NCBI RefSeq assembly: GCF_044326205.1
Contig: NZ_JBIRCY010000017.1
Span: 60,039-124,038 of the forward strand
Direction: 5' to 3'
DNA from: Kumtagia sp044326205
Lineage (GTDB): Bacteria; Pseudomonadota; Alphaproteobacteria; Rhizobiales; Rhizobiaceae
DNA: 64,000 bases
Under the pieces are notes generated by a model. The model ran no database searches, was not told the origin of the DNA, and worked only from the letters and a program-made list of their open reading frames with translations. The first letter of the stretch is position 1. Each line of letters starts with the position of its first letter. Shown here one piece after another: positions 33,965-42,803 of the stretch. Made by a program: the position numbers and the translations under genes.

Positions 33965-35965
33965 ATGAACAATGAACTCCCCGAGAACCAATTCCGAACC
34001 AGCCTGCTCGAAGAGAATGACGGGCCGGGCCGCAACCCCACCGACAACCGCACCATGGGCGACATCATCGCCGCGCGTTTCTCGCGCCGCGGTTTTCTGC
34101 GCGGTTCGCTCGCCGTCTCGGCGATCGCCGCCACCGTCAGCCCCCTTGCACTGATCACCGCCGACAACGCCCGCGCCGCAAGCGGCTCGGCTTTCAACTT
34201 CGATGAGGTCGAGGCCGGCGTCGACGAGACGCACCACGTCGCCGCGGGTTATGACGCCGACATCCTGCTGCGCTGGGGCGACGCGCTGTTTGCCGACGCG
34301 CCCGAGTTCAACCCGACCGCCCAGACCGCGGCCGCGCAGGCAAAACAATTCGGCTACAACAACGACTATGTCGGCTTCATCCCTATCGATGGTTCGTCCG
34401 AGCATGGGCTCCTGGTCGTCAACCACGAATACACCAACCCGCATCTGATGTTCCCCGGCCTGGTGACGATCGAGGAAAAGGACGGCAAGAAGGCGATCAA
34501 GCAGGCTCCGCTCAGCAAGGAGCAGGTCGACGTCGAAATGGCCGCGCATGGCGGCACGATCGTCGAGATCAAGAAGGTTGACGGCAAGTGGCAGGTCGTC
34601 AAGGACGGCAAGCTCAACCGCCGCATCACCTCCAACACCGAGATGCAGCTCACCGGCCCGGCCGCCGGCAACGACCGCCTGAAGACAAATGCCGATGCGA
34701 CGGGCACGAAAGTGTTCGGCACCGTCAACAACTGCGCCGGCGGCGTGACGCCCTGGGGCACCTACATCATGGCCGAAGAGAACATCCACGGCTATTTCTC
34801 CGGCGAACTGCCGGCCGACCACAAGGAAACCGCCAACTACAAGCGCATGGGCATTCCGGAAGGCGCCTATGAATGGGCCGCCCACTACGACCGCTTCGAT
34901 CTCGCCAAGGAGCCGAACGAGGCCAACCGCTTCGGCTGGATCGTCGAGGTCGACGTAAACGACCCGGCCTTGCTGCCGAAGAAGCGCACCGCGATGGGCC
35001 GCTTCAAGCATGAAGGCGCCGAGTCGATCGTCAACAAGGACGGCCGCGTTGTGTTCTATCTCGGCGACGACGAGCGTTTTGACTATGTCTACAAATTCGT
35101 CACCGCCGGCACCTTCAACGCCGCTGATCGCGCCGCCAACATGGACCTGCTCGACGACGGCACGCTCTATGTGGCGAAATTCTCCGAGGACGGCTCGGTC
35201 GAATGGTTGCCGGTCGTCTTCGGCCAGGGTCCGCTGACCGCCGAGAACGGCTTCTCGAACCAGGCTGACGTGCTGATCGAGACCCGTCGCGCCGCCGACC
35301 TGCTCGGCGCCACCAAGATGGACCGTCCGGAGGACGTCCAGCCGAACGGTGTCAACGGCAAGGTCTATGTCATGCTGACCAACAACACCAAGCGCAAGGC
35401 CGAGCAGATCGACGCCGCCAACCCGCGCGCGGAAAACGCCTTCGGCCACATCATCGAGATCGCCGAGGACGGTGGCGACTTCGCCGCCACCAAGGGCAAG
35501 TGGGAAGTGCTGCTGAAATGCGGGGACCCGTCTGTCGCCGATGTCGGCGCTACCTTCTCGACGTCGACCACCGCCAATGGCTGGTTCGGCATGCCGGACA
35601 ACTGCGCAGTCGATTCGGCGGGCCGCCTCTGGGTCGCTACAGACGGCCAGGGTCCGAAGGCCACCGGCCGCACCGACGGCCTTTGGGCGGTCGACACCGA
35701 AGGCGAAGCGCGCGCCACCTCAAAGCTGTTCTTCCGGGTGCCGGTGGGCGCCGAAATGTGCGGCCCGCTGTTCACACCGGACGACCAGACCGGTTTCGTC
35801 GCCGTCCAGCATCCTGCCGACGGCGGCGACGACTGGAAGCCGTTCGGCCGCCCGTCCTATTATGAGGACCTGTCGACCCGCTGGCCGGACTTCAAGCCGG
35901 ACATGCCGGTGCGCCCGTCCGTGGTGGTCATCACCAAACAGGGCGGCGGCAAGATCGCGGTTTGA
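33965..35965 (+). CDS. phoX: PhoX-family alkaline phosphatase (DUF839), Tat-exported
   Basis: A 666-residue periplasmic phosphatase. The N-terminus has a Tat signal with SRRGFLRGS at about residues 40-48 and a hydrophobic stretch ending ADNARAA; the long pre-motif tail is normal for PhoX. In the mature part VVNHEYTNPHLMFPG and EENIHGYFSG carry metal-binding residues, and TDGQGPKATGRTDGLWAV and MCGPLFTPDDQTGFVAVQHP are family landmarks. PhoX enzymes use calcium and iron to release phosphate from esters. The Pho box upstream fits induction by phosphate starvation. A strong hairpin follows. Confidence 0.93.
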   Translation: MNNELPENQFRTSLLEENDGPGRNPTDNRTMGDIIAARFSRRGFLRGSLAVSAIAATVSPLALITADNARAASGSAFNFDEVEAGVDETHHVAAGYDADILLRWGDALFADAPEFNPTAQTAAAQAKQFGYNNDYVGFIPIDGSSEHGLLVVNHEYTNPHLMFPGLVTIEEKDGKKAIKQAPLSKEQVDVEMAAHGGTIVEIKKVDGKWQVVKDGKLNRRITSNTEMQLTGPAAGNDRLKTNADATGTKVFGTVNNCAGGVTPWGTYIMAEENIHGYFSGELPADHKETANYKRMGIPEGAYEWAAHYDRFDLAKEPNEANRFGWIVEVDVNDPALLPKKRTAMGRFKHEGAESIVNKDGRVVFYLGDDERFDYVYKFVTAGTFNAADRAANMDLLDDGTLYVAKFSEDGSVEWLPVVFGQGPLTAENGFSNQADVLIETRRAADLLGATKMDRPEDVQPNGVNGKVYVMLTNNTKRKAEQIDAANPRAENAFGHIIEIAEDGGDFAATKGKWEVLLKCGDPSVADVGATFSTSTTANGWFGMPDNCAVDSAGRLWVATDGQGPKATGRTDGLWAVDTEGEARATSKLFFRVPVGAEMCGPLFTPDDQTGFVAVQHPADGGDDWKPFGRPSYYEDLSTRWPDFKPDMPVRPSVVVITKQGGGKIAV

Positions 35966-35977
35966 TATTTTGTTCCC

Positions 35978-36000
35978 GGGCGCCGGTTCTGCCGGCGCCC
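35978..36000. terminator. Hairpin between phoX and the convergent DMT-like gene
   Basis: GGGCGCCGG-TTCTG-CCGGCGCCC forms a perfect 9-bp stem 12 bases after the phoX stop and 5 bases beyond the convergent stop at 36006. A T-rich stretch (TATTTTGTT) precedes it and CTGCTCTAT follows. It probably serves both strands. Confidence 0.6.
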
Positions 36001-36005
36001 CTGCT

Positions 36006-36341
36006 CTATCTGGCGAGGGCTGGTCCGAGCGTGATCAGCCCGACGGCAACGATTGCCAGCACGATGCCGACATGCTGCACCAAGGTGAGGTGCTCGCCGA
36101 ACCAGAAGAGTGCGATGACGTTGACGGCGACGAGTTGGATGACGGCCGACAGGCTGAAGGCCGAGGCCATGCCGAACTCACGCACCAGTCTCAGCATGAT
36201 CAGATTGCCGCCGGAATAGAGCGCCAGCGTCAGCAGCAGCTTGCCGAGGCCCGGCGCCAGTGCCCAGGATTTTGCCACGGTCGCCGCGATCAGGAAGACC
36301 ACGGTCGACGCGGCGAGTTGCAAGAATCCTGACAAAGTCAC
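36006..36341 (-). CDS. Small DMT/EamA-like membrane protein
   Basis: A 111-residue protein with four hydrophobic segments (about residues 5-22, 32-50, 58-78 and 86-108). The end of the sequence, ALFWFGEHLTLVQHVGIVLAIVAVGLI in two parts, resembles the last helices of EamA and small multidrug resistance proteins, where a Glu or the GE turn is conserved. Size fits the 4-helix half-units that work as dimers. The GTG start at 36341 has GGGG eight bases upstream. Transported compound unknown. Confidence 0.7.
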   Translation of the reverse strand: MTLSGFLQLAASTVVFLIAATVAKSWALAPGLGKLLLTLALYSGGNLIMLRLVREFGMASAFSLSAVIQLVAVNVIALFWFGEHLTLVQHVGIVLAIVAVGLITLGPALAR

Positions 36342-36528
36342 GCGGTTTTCCCCTTTTTGCCCCCGGCGCAGTGCCGCAGCTTTTGCGCGATCTCTCTGTC
36401 AAGGTTGCGAAGCCGTCAAGATGCGAGGCGAGGCTTGTCGTGGGCCACGCGGCCTTCCTGCCTGCTCCAGCCGCTAGCCGAGCTTGCCTTTCGGCGCTAC
36501 AGCGATGGGAACGACAATGGAGGCCGGC

Positions 36529-37233
36529 ATGGCGGATACAAAGGTCGCGATCATCACTGCAGGCGGCAGCGGCATGGGCGCTGATGCGGCGCACAAGCTT
36601 GCCGAGGACGGCTTCAAGATCGCAGTGCTTTCCTCATCGGGCAAGGGCAAGGCGCTGGCCGAAAAGCTCGGCGGCATCGGCGTCACCGGCTCGAACCGGT
36701 CGAACGACGACCTGAAGCGGCTAGTCGACATGACGGTGGACAAATGGGGCAGGATCGACGCGGCGGTGAACAGCGCCGCCCACGGGCCGCGCGCGCCAGT
36801 GCTGGAGCTTACCGACGAAGACTGGCACACGGGGATGGAAATCTATTTCCTCAACGCTGTGCGCGTGGCGCGGCTGGTGACGCCGGTGATGCAGGCGCAG
36901 AAATCCGGGTCGATCCTCAACATCTCGACCTATGCCGCCTTCGAACCGGAGGCGCTGTTCCCGACGTCGGGCGTCTTCCGTTCAGGGCTCGCCGCCTTCA
37001 CGAAACTGTTCGCCGACAAATATGCGGCCGACAATGTCCGCATGAACAATGTGCTGCCGGGCTTCATCGATAGCCTGCCGGAGACCGGCGAGCGGCGACA
37101 GCGCATCCCGATGGGCCGCTACGGGCGGATGGAGGAAGTGTCGGAACTGATCGCATTCCTGGCCGGAGATAAGTCGAGCTACATCACCGGACAGAATATC
37201 CGCGTCGACGGCGGCATCACACGTTCTGTGTGA
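36529..37233 (+). CDS. Short-chain dehydrogenase/reductase-like protein lacking the YxxxK pair
   Basis: A 234-residue Rossmann protein. The nucleotide site (AIITAGGSGMGADAA, close to TGxxxGxG) and the C-terminal GQNIRVDGGITRSV are typical SDR. After the strand ending ILNIST, the helix that should hold Tyr-xxx-Lys reads TSGVFRSGLAAFTKLFADKY, so the catalytic Tyr and Lys align with Ser and Arg. NNVLPGFIDS follows normally. It probably binds NAD(P)(H) but may not be a classical dehydrogenase. Start ATG 36529 has GGAGG five bases upstream. Confidence 0.85.
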   Translation: MADTKVAIITAGGSGMGADAAHKLAEDGFKIAVLSSSGKGKALAEKLGGIGVTGSNRSNDDLKRLVDMTVDKWGRIDAAVNSAAHGPRAPVLELTDEDWHTGMEIYFLNAVRVARLVTPVMQAQKSGSILNISTYAAFEPEALFPTSGVFRSGLAAFTKLFADKYAADNVRMNNVLPGFIDSLPETGERRQRIPMGRYGRMEEVSELIAFLAGDKSSYITGQNIRVDGGITRSV

Positions 37234-37249
37234 CGCCGCGGCGAATGCC

Positions 37250-37705
37250 TTACGCGGTGGCCTTGCGGCGGCCACGCTTGGGCGCGGGGGCCGGCGGCGC
37301 CTTGGGCTTGCGGCCAAGCCCCATCGTCTTGGCGAGTTCCGAGCGGCGGGCAGCATAGTTGGGCGCCACCATCGGATAGTCGGCGGGAAGGCTCCACTTC
37401 TTCCGGTATTCCTCCGGCGAAAGACCGAAAGCCGTAGAAAGATGGCGCTTCAGCGACGTGAACTTCTTGCCGTCCTCGAGGCAGATGATGAAATCACCTT
37501 GGATGGACTTCTTGATCGGAACCGCGGGTACGAGAACTTCTGGAACCGAAGGCACTTCCACTGGCGAAAGCCGATTGAGCGCGTTATGAACGTCGTCGAT
37601 GAGGCCCGCGAGTTGCGGGACGGGTACCGCGTTATTGGAAACATAAGCCGATACGATTTCGGCGGTCATGCTGACCAAATATCCGCGTTCGCTTTGTTCT
37701 GACAT
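37250..37705 (-). CDS. mucR: MucR/Ros family regulator with incomplete zinc ligands
   Basis: A 151-residue H-NS-like global repressor. N-terminal SMTAEIVSAYVSNNAVPVPQLAGLI (oligomerisation part), then the Ros/MucR core IICLEDGKKFTSLKRHLSTAFG and LSPEEYRKKWSLPADYPMVAPNYA split by a turn, and a basic tail PAPKRGRRKATA. Of the four zinc ligands of Ros (Cys, Cys, His, His) only Cys and one His remain; the second Cys is Asp and the second His is absent. Zinc-free MucR homologues of this kind are known from Mesorhizobium. Start ATG 37705 has GGGGA upstream. Confidence 0.9.
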   Translation of the reverse strand: MSEQSERGYLVSMTAEIVSAYVSNNAVPVPQLAGLIDDVHNALNRLSPVEVPSVPEVLVPAVPIKKSIQGDFIICLEDGKKFTSLKRHLSTAFGLSPEEYRKKWSLPADYPMVAPNYAARRSELAKTMGLGRKPKAPPAPAPKRGRRKATA

Positions 37706-38157
37706 ATAAATATCCCCAACTTTGTGATCCGCATTTAGCGGTCCACCCGCGATAGACCGGGAGTAGAGCCGGCGCAATACACGATTTGCGATCGGCTTTC
37801 GCAGCGCAGCAATCTGCGCGTGCTATGGTATCTCATCGGTAAATGCCTGAAACTGTTGAACGATCGCGGCGTGCGCGAAACGCGCCGGCTTCGAAACAGG
37901 CACGGCATAGCCGGATGCTCCGGACGAAGTAGTCACGGTTGAAAGTACTGATATCGGGGAACGGGATTCAGAACGCCGGATGGTTCGCGGAATAGGTCTC
38001 GCAATCCATTTGGGTTGCGCGTCAGCCAGTTCGGCAGCATGTCGCCGCCGCGAATGACTTGAGGCATCACGAGGGCTGGTTCGATTCAGCCGGCACGCCG
38101 GCTTCGAAACCGCGTGGGCGAATTGCCCGCATCGCGCCTGCACATCCAGCCGGTTCC
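37706..38157. other. Intergenic region with a possible gene remnant
   Basis: Contains the MucR upstream region and, on the minus strand at 37937-38068, a short open stretch described separately. No intact gene. Confidence 0.5.
37937..38068 (-). pseudogene. Possible remnant of a toxin-like gene
   Basis: The minus strand from the ATG at 38068 encodes about 43 residues containing MLPNWLTRNPNGLRDLFREP and VLNPVPRYQYFQ before a stop. The LTRNPxxxRDLF...VLNP pattern is reminiscent of the last strand and helix of PIN-domain toxins (VapC), but nothing resembling the rest of the domain is found upstream. Treat as weak: a decayed C-terminal fragment or chance. Confidence 0.25.
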
Positions 38158-38967
38158 TCAGCCCGGCCAGACGGTCTCACCGCCGTCGACCACCAGCACC
38201 TGGCCGTTGACGAAACGGCTGCCGTTGCCGAGCAGGAACGCCACGGCGTCGGCGATCTCGTCCGGTTCGGCATAACGCTGCAGCGACTTCTGCGCGGAAT
38301 CCATCTTGACAGGGTCGACCGTGCGCGTCGCCTCGAAGCGGGCGGTCTTGGTCGGGCCAGGGCTCACCGCGTTGACGCGCACGCCATCCGCCTGCACCTC
38401 GCGGGCGAGGCAGCGCGAATAGTGGACGACCGCGGCCTTCAGCGTCGCGTAGATGGCGCCGTGCGAGTAGCCCGCATGCGCGGCGGTCGAGCCGATATTG
38501 ACCACCGCCCCCCTGCCGGCGTCGACCATGGGAGGCACGAAGGTCTGGCACATCAGCATCGTGCCGATCAGATTGTTGTTGGTCAGCGCCTGGATGTCTT
38601 CCAGCGGGATGCCGAGCACATTGTTGGGCACCGGCTTGCCGCCCGAGGCGCCGATGTCGCCGCCGGCGCAGTTGACCAGCAGTTCGACCGGGCCGAGTTT
38701 CGCCTCGATGTCGGCTTTCATCTTCTCGACGGCCGCCTTGTCGCCGATGTTGCCGGTGACGGCGGCGGTGCGCACGCCGAGCGCCTCGATCTCCTTCGCG
38801 ACCGCGCCGAGGTCCGGGGCCTCGCCATATTTGGCCGGTCCGCTCCAGTCGAGATCGTGGATCGCGACATCGGCGCCGAGGCCGGCGAGTTTCAGGGCAA
38901 TGGCATGGCCGATGCCGCGTCCCGAACCCGTGACGAAGGCGATCTTGCCGCTCAGTTCCTTGGTCAT
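38158..38967 (-). CDS. SDR-family oxidoreductase of the sugar locus
   Basis: A 269-residue classical SDR. NAD(P) motif FVTGSGRGIGHAIALKLAGL, the NNAG equivalent VNCAGGD, catalytic Ser in VNIGSTAA and Tyr/Lys in YATLKAAVVHYSR, then VNAVSPGPTKT. Last gene of the seven-gene operon; start overlaps the isomerase stop by 4 bases. Probably oxidises or reduces a hydroxyl of the imported sugar or its derivative. Confidence 0.9.
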   Translation of the reverse strand: MTKELSGKIAFVTGSGRGIGHAIALKLAGLGADVAIHDLDWSGPAKYGEAPDLGAVAKEIEALGVRTAAVTGNIGDKAAVEKMKADIEAKLGPVELLVNCAGGDIGASGGKPVPNNVLGIPLEDIQALTNNNLIGTMLMCQTFVPPMVDAGRGAVVNIGSTAAHAGYSHGAIYATLKAAVVHYSRCLAREVQADGVRVNAVSPGPTKTARFEATRTVDPVKMDSAQKSLQRYAEPDEIADAVAFLLGNGSRFVNGQVLVVDGGETVWPG

Positions 38968-39995
38968 GCCAATGCCTTTCCTTGCATCAATCCGGCTTTT
39001 CTCATGTTCGCGGCGCTGCGCCGGATCATGTCGAGTTCGTAGCCGACGAGTTCATGGTCCGCCTGGTGCTCCCAAGGCGTGCGATAGTCCGCGTCATCGG
39101 GCAGCCGGTTGCGGCGCGCCGCGAGAAGACAGGCGGCCAGCGCCTCGGCGTCGCACGGCGCATAACCGCGCCACCAGTCCGGCGTGAACAGGCGCACGTG
39201 CCGCACTTCCAGCGCGCCCGGCTCCAGCACCGCCGGCAGCGTCTTGTGATATTCGGAAAGGATGGCGACCAGTTCCCGGAAGGGCACCGCGCCATCGCCG
39301 ATCGCGCAGCGCACCAGGCGCAACCCCTCGTCGGTCCATTGCACGCGATAGTCCTTGAGATGCACATGCGCCACATAGGGCGCGACGACGCGGGTAAAAT
39401 CGAGCGGGCTTTCCGCGACGGGAAAGCTGTTGCCGGTGTCGTAGACGATGCGGACGCCCGGTCCGAATTCGTCGCAGAAGGCGACCAGTTCGCGGCTGGT
39501 GAAATCCTGGTGGTTCTCGATGACGATGGTCAAATTTTCCGCCGCAGCGCGCGACGCATAGTCGGCTAATTTTTTTCGGACGCCCGCGACCAGCTCGTGC
39601 CATTTCTCGCCGGCGGCTGCACGATCGCCGCAGAGGATGGGCGTCAGCGCAAAGCGGATCAATTTTGCGTCGAGCGCCCTGGCCGCGCGCAGGCAGGTGT
39701 CGAAGTCGCCATGATGCAGGCCGGAACTGACCACCGGCGTCATGCGGAGCGTGCGGAGCCGGTCGCGCAAGGCGGACAGTGCGGCATCGTCCAGAGGCCC
39801 CAGCCAGGTCTCGGCGATCTCCAGCGTCCTGGCGCCAAGTTCTTCGGCAAGCTGGATGAACCCTTCGAGGCCGCGGCCTTGCGGATTGGCGCGCGGCGTC
39901 CCCCGGCCCTGCAGCCCGAGATAATAAGTCAGACCGTAAGGGTTAAGTCCGACTTGCAGCATGGTTTTCGATTTTCCGAAGGACGACTGGGGCAT
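38964..39995 (-). CDS. Sugar phosphate isomerase/epimerase family protein
   Basis: A 343-residue TIM-barrel protein of the xylose isomerase-like (AP endonuclease 2) family. Seen: LGARTLEIAE (strand with Glu), FDTCLRAARALDAKLIRFA, TIVIENHQDFTSRELVAFC (metal-ligand Glu), RIVYDTGNSF (Asp) and VAHVHLKDYRVQW (His). The last 100 residues form a longer C-terminal extension. Likely an epimerase, isomerase or dehydratase for the sugar-derived intermediate. In operon between two SDR genes. Confidence 0.85.
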   Translation of the reverse strand: MPQSSFGKSKTMLQVGLNPYGLTYYLGLQGRGTPRANPQGRGLEGFIQLAEELGARTLEIAETWLGPLDDAALSALRDRLRTLRMTPVVSSGLHHGDFDTCLRAARALDAKLIRFALTPILCGDRAAAGEKWHELVAGVRKKLADYASRAAAENLTIVIENHQDFTSRELVAFCDEFGPGVRIVYDTGNSFPVAESPLDFTRVVAPYVAHVHLKDYRVQWTDEGLRLVRCAIGDGAVPFRELVAILSEYHKTLPAVLEPGALEVRHVRLFTPDWWRGYAPCDAEALAACLLAARRNRLPDDADYRTPWEHQADHELVGYELDMIRRSAANMRKAGLMQGKALA

Positions 39996-40001
39996 GCTGG
40001 C

Positions 40002-40763
40002 TCAGCGCAGCCCTCCATCGACAACGATGTATTGCTTGGTGATCATTTCGCTGTCGTCGGCGGCGAGGAACAGCGCCGTCCTCGCGATATCCCTGGGTAG
40101 CAGCCGCCGCTTGATCGCCTGACGCCCGACCATCTCGTCGGCCTGCTCGGGCGTGTACCAGAGACGCAATTGCTTGTCGGTGACGACCGCGCCGGGCGCG
40201 ATCGCGTTGACGCGAATATTGTCCGGCCCGAATTCGCGGCCGAGCGACTTGGTGAGGCCGACAATCGCGGATTTCGCCGTCGTGTAGGCGACCATGCCGG
40301 CCGCGCCGACCATCCAGGAGATCGAGGACAGATTGACGATCGAGCCGTATCCCAGCTCCTTCATGTGAGGGCGTACGGCCTGCGCGGCAAAGAACTGGTG
40401 CCTGAGATTGACGTTCATCATCCGGTCCCAGTAGTCGGGGGTCACGTCGTCGAGGACGTGCCGCTCGTCATTGGCGGCATTGTTGATCAGCACGGCGACC
40501 GGTCCCAGAGCATGCCGGGTCTCGGCGATCGAAGCGCGCAGCGCATCGATGTCGACAAGATCCGCTTGCAGGAAAAGCGGACGATGCGGCGCTTCGCGGA
40601 GTTCGTCGGCAAGTGCGGCGCCGGCCTCGGCCTGGATGTCGACAAAGGCCACCTTGGCGCCGTTGAGCGTAAAGGCGCGCACGAGTTCCGCGCCGATTCC
40701 GGAGGCCCCGCCGGTCACGAATACCACGCGACCCGTCAGGCTGGGGTAGTTTGCGAAAGTCAT
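40002..40763 (-). CDS. SDR-family oxidoreductase of the sugar locus
   Basis: A 253-residue SDR. FVTGGASGIGAELVRAF (NAD(P) site), LINNAANDERH, catalytic Ser in VNLSSISW, Tyr/Lys in AYTTAKSAIVGLTK, VNAIAPGAVVT and IVVDGGLR. The LRLWYTPEQ segment is often seen in SDRs of sugar (for example L-fucose or D-arabinose type) dehydrogenases, but this does not name the substrate. Six bases before the isomerase gene, 24 bases after the ATPase gene. Confidence 0.9.
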   Translation of the reverse strand: MTFANYPSLTGRVVFVTGGASGIGAELVRAFTLNGAKVAFVDIQAEAGAALADELREAPHRPLFLQADLVDIDALRASIAETRHALGPVAVLINNAANDERHVLDDVTPDYWDRMMNVNLRHQFFAAQAVRPHMKELGYGSIVNLSSISWMVGAAGMVAYTTAKSAIVGLTKSLGREFGPDNIRVNAIAPGAVVTDKQLRLWYTPEQADEMVGRQAIKRRLLPRDIARTALFLAADDSEMITKQYIVVDGGLR

Positions 40764-40787
40764 GAAAAATCTGTCCCTGGCGGTCTG

Positions 40788-41894
40788 CTAGATCAGTCTC
40801 TTGGTTTGCGGGTCGAACAGGCAGGCGCGGCCCATGTCGATGCCAAGCTGGATTTCCTCGCCCAAGTAAGGGGCCTGGTCGCGGTCGAAACGCCCGACGA
40901 TCTCCAGCCCGCCGAGCCGCATGACGGCGATGGTCTCGGCGCCGGTCGGCTCGACCAGTTCGACCGGCGCTGCAATCGACGCGATGCCGGGCTTGCGGGC
41001 CGCTGATTGTGGGTCGAAACGCGTGATATGCTCGGGCCTCACGCCGAGGATCACGTCCTTCGAGCGAATGTTCGCCGCGACGTCACCGGACAGTTTCAGG
41101 AACGCGCTGCCGCTGGCCGTCCGCACGGACAGCGCGGGATGGCCGTTCTCCGCACCGACCTCCGCCGGGATAAAATTCATCGCCGGAGAACCCATGAAGC
41201 TGGCGACGAACATATTGGCGGGCCGGTCGTAGACCGTCTGCGGTACATCGAACTGCTGGAGGTTGCCCTGGTGCATCACGGCGATGCGGGAAGCCAGCGT
41301 CATCGCCTCGACCTGATCGTGGGTGACGTAGACGGTGGTCTTGCCGAGCTTCTGGTGCAGCTTCTTGATCTCGGTGCGCATCTCGATGCGCAGTTTTGCG
41401 TCGAGGTTCGACAGCGGCTCGTCGAAGAGGAAGAGCAGTGGGTCGCGCACCAGCGCCCTGCCCATGGCGACGCGCTGGCGCTGGCCGCCGGAAAGCTGGC
41501 CGGGCTTGCGTTTCAGCAGCGGCTCGATCTGCAACAGCTTGACCACCCGCGCCAGCGCCTCGGCTTGCTCGGCTTTCGGCACCTTGCGGCTCTCCATGCC
41601 GAAGGTGATATTCTCCTTGACGGTCATGGTCGGATAAAGCGCATAGGACTGGAACACCATGGCGATGTCGCGATCCTTTGGCGGCACGTCGTTGACGACG
41701 CGCCCGCCAATCTGGATTGTGCCGGCTGATACGGATTCCAGTCCGGCGATCATCGCGAGCAGGGTGGACTTGCCGCAGCCGGACGGGCCGACCAGCACCA
41801 CGAACTCGCCGGTCTCCACATCGAGATTGATGTCCTTCAGGACCTGGACGGCCCCATAGCTCTTGTGGATCTGGCGGACGCTGAGTGAGGCCAT
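40788..41894 (-). CDS. CUT1 sugar ABC transporter ATP-binding protein (UgpC/MsmK-like)
   Basis: A 368-residue ATPase. Walker A GPSGCGKSTLLAMIAGL, Q-loop FQSYALYPTMTVKENI, signature LSGGQRQRVAMGRALVR, Walker B FLFDEPLSNLDAKLR and H-loop YVTHDQVEAM, followed by a C-terminal OB/TOBE region (VILGVRPEHI). Drives import through the two permeases just upstream. Ten bases separate it from the second permease gene. Confidence 0.93.
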   Translation of the reverse strand: MASLSVRQIHKSYGAVQVLKDINLDVETGEFVVLVGPSGCGKSTLLAMIAGLESVSAGTIQIGGRVVNDVPPKDRDIAMVFQSYALYPTMTVKENITFGMESRKVPKAEQAEALARVVKLLQIEPLLKRKPGQLSGGQRQRVAMGRALVRDPLLFLFDEPLSNLDAKLRIEMRTEIKKLHQKLGKTTVYVTHDQVEAMTLASRIAVMHQGNLQQFDVPQTVYDRPANMFVASFMGSPAMNFIPAEVGAENGHPALSVRTASGSAFLKLSGDVAANIRSKDVILGVRPEHITRFDPQSAARKPGIASIAAPVELVEPTGAETIAVMRLGGLEIVGRFDRDQAPYLGEEIQLGIDMGRACLFDPQTKRLI

Positions 41895-41903
41895 GATATC
41901 CCG

Positions 41904-42803
41904 CTACTTTATCGCGCCATGGGTAAGGCCGCGGACGAAGTAGCGGCCGCCGAAGAAATAGATGAGCAGCGGCGGCAGCGCGCCGATCAGCACCGCGGCG
42001 CTCATGACGTCGTAGTTGCGCACATTGGTGCCATTGGTGGAGAGCGCGATCAGCGCAGCGGTGATCGGCTGTTGCTGTCCCGAGGAGAAAACCACGGCGT
42101 AGAGGAACTCGTTCCAGATGCCGGTGAACTGCCAGATCACCGTGACGATCAGGATCGGCGGCGAGAGCGGCAGGATGATCTTGTAGAAGATCCGCCAGAA
42201 GCCCGCGCCGTCGATACGCGCCGCCTTGATCAGGTCCTCGGGGATGTTGACGTAATAGTTGCGGCAGAACAGCGTGGTGAACGAAAGACCCTGCACCGTG
42301 TGGACGAGCACCAGGCCCCAGGTCGTATTCGTAAGACCCAACTTACCCAGAATGAACGCCCACGGCATCAGCGCGATCTGGCCCGGCATGAAGACGCCGA
42401 GCATCATCGCCGTGAAAAGGAGTTCCGACCCGCGAAAACGCCATTTCGAGAGGATGTATCCGTTTATCGCCCCGATCGCGGTGGAGATGATCGTCGCGGG
42501 GATGGTCATCTTCAGCGAGTTGTAGAAATTGCCCTTCATCCCGGCGCAGGTGCCGCCGACGCAGAAACTGTCCCAGGCCTCGCCCCAGGCGTGGAAGGAG
42601 AAGCTTTTCGGAAAGGCGATCAAGCCGTTTTCCGCGATCTCGGGGAGGCTGCGGAAGGAGTTGAGGATGACGACGATGAGAGGCAGCAGGTACCAGGCGG
42701 CGAAAAGGCCGAGCAGGAGATAGACGCCGGCCTTGGCGCGCGAGCGGCGCCATGTGCCGGAACTCGCCAGCGGATCGTAGGCGGTCATCACTGTCTCAGC
42801 CAT
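41904..42803 (-). CDS. CUT1 sugar ABC transporter permease (MalG-like)
   Basis: A 299-residue permease with six membrane segments and the EAA loop ENIPEDLIKAARIDGAGFWRI-like stretch (IPEDLIKAARIDGAGFWRIF at about residue 200). ATG 42803 chosen because GGGAGAG lies five bases upstream inside the preceding gene; a GTG six bases further up is possible. Overlaps the end of the other permease gene by 8 bases. MalG-type half of the translocation pore. Confidence 0.9.
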   Translation of the reverse strand: MAETVMTAYDPLASSGTWRRSRAKAGVYLLLGLFAAWYLLPLIVVILNSFRSLPEIAENGLIAFPKSFSFHAWGEAWDSFCVGGTCAGMKGNFYNSLKMTIPATIISTAIGAINGYILSKWRFRGSELLFTAMMLGVFMPGQIALMPWAFILGKLGLTNTTWGLVLVHTVQGLSFTTLFCRNYYVNIPEDLIKAARIDGAGFWRIFYKIILPLSPPILIVTVIWQFTGIWNEFLYAVVFSSGQQQPITAALIALSTNGTNVRNYDVMSAAVLIGALPPLLIYFFGGRYFVRGLTHGAIK

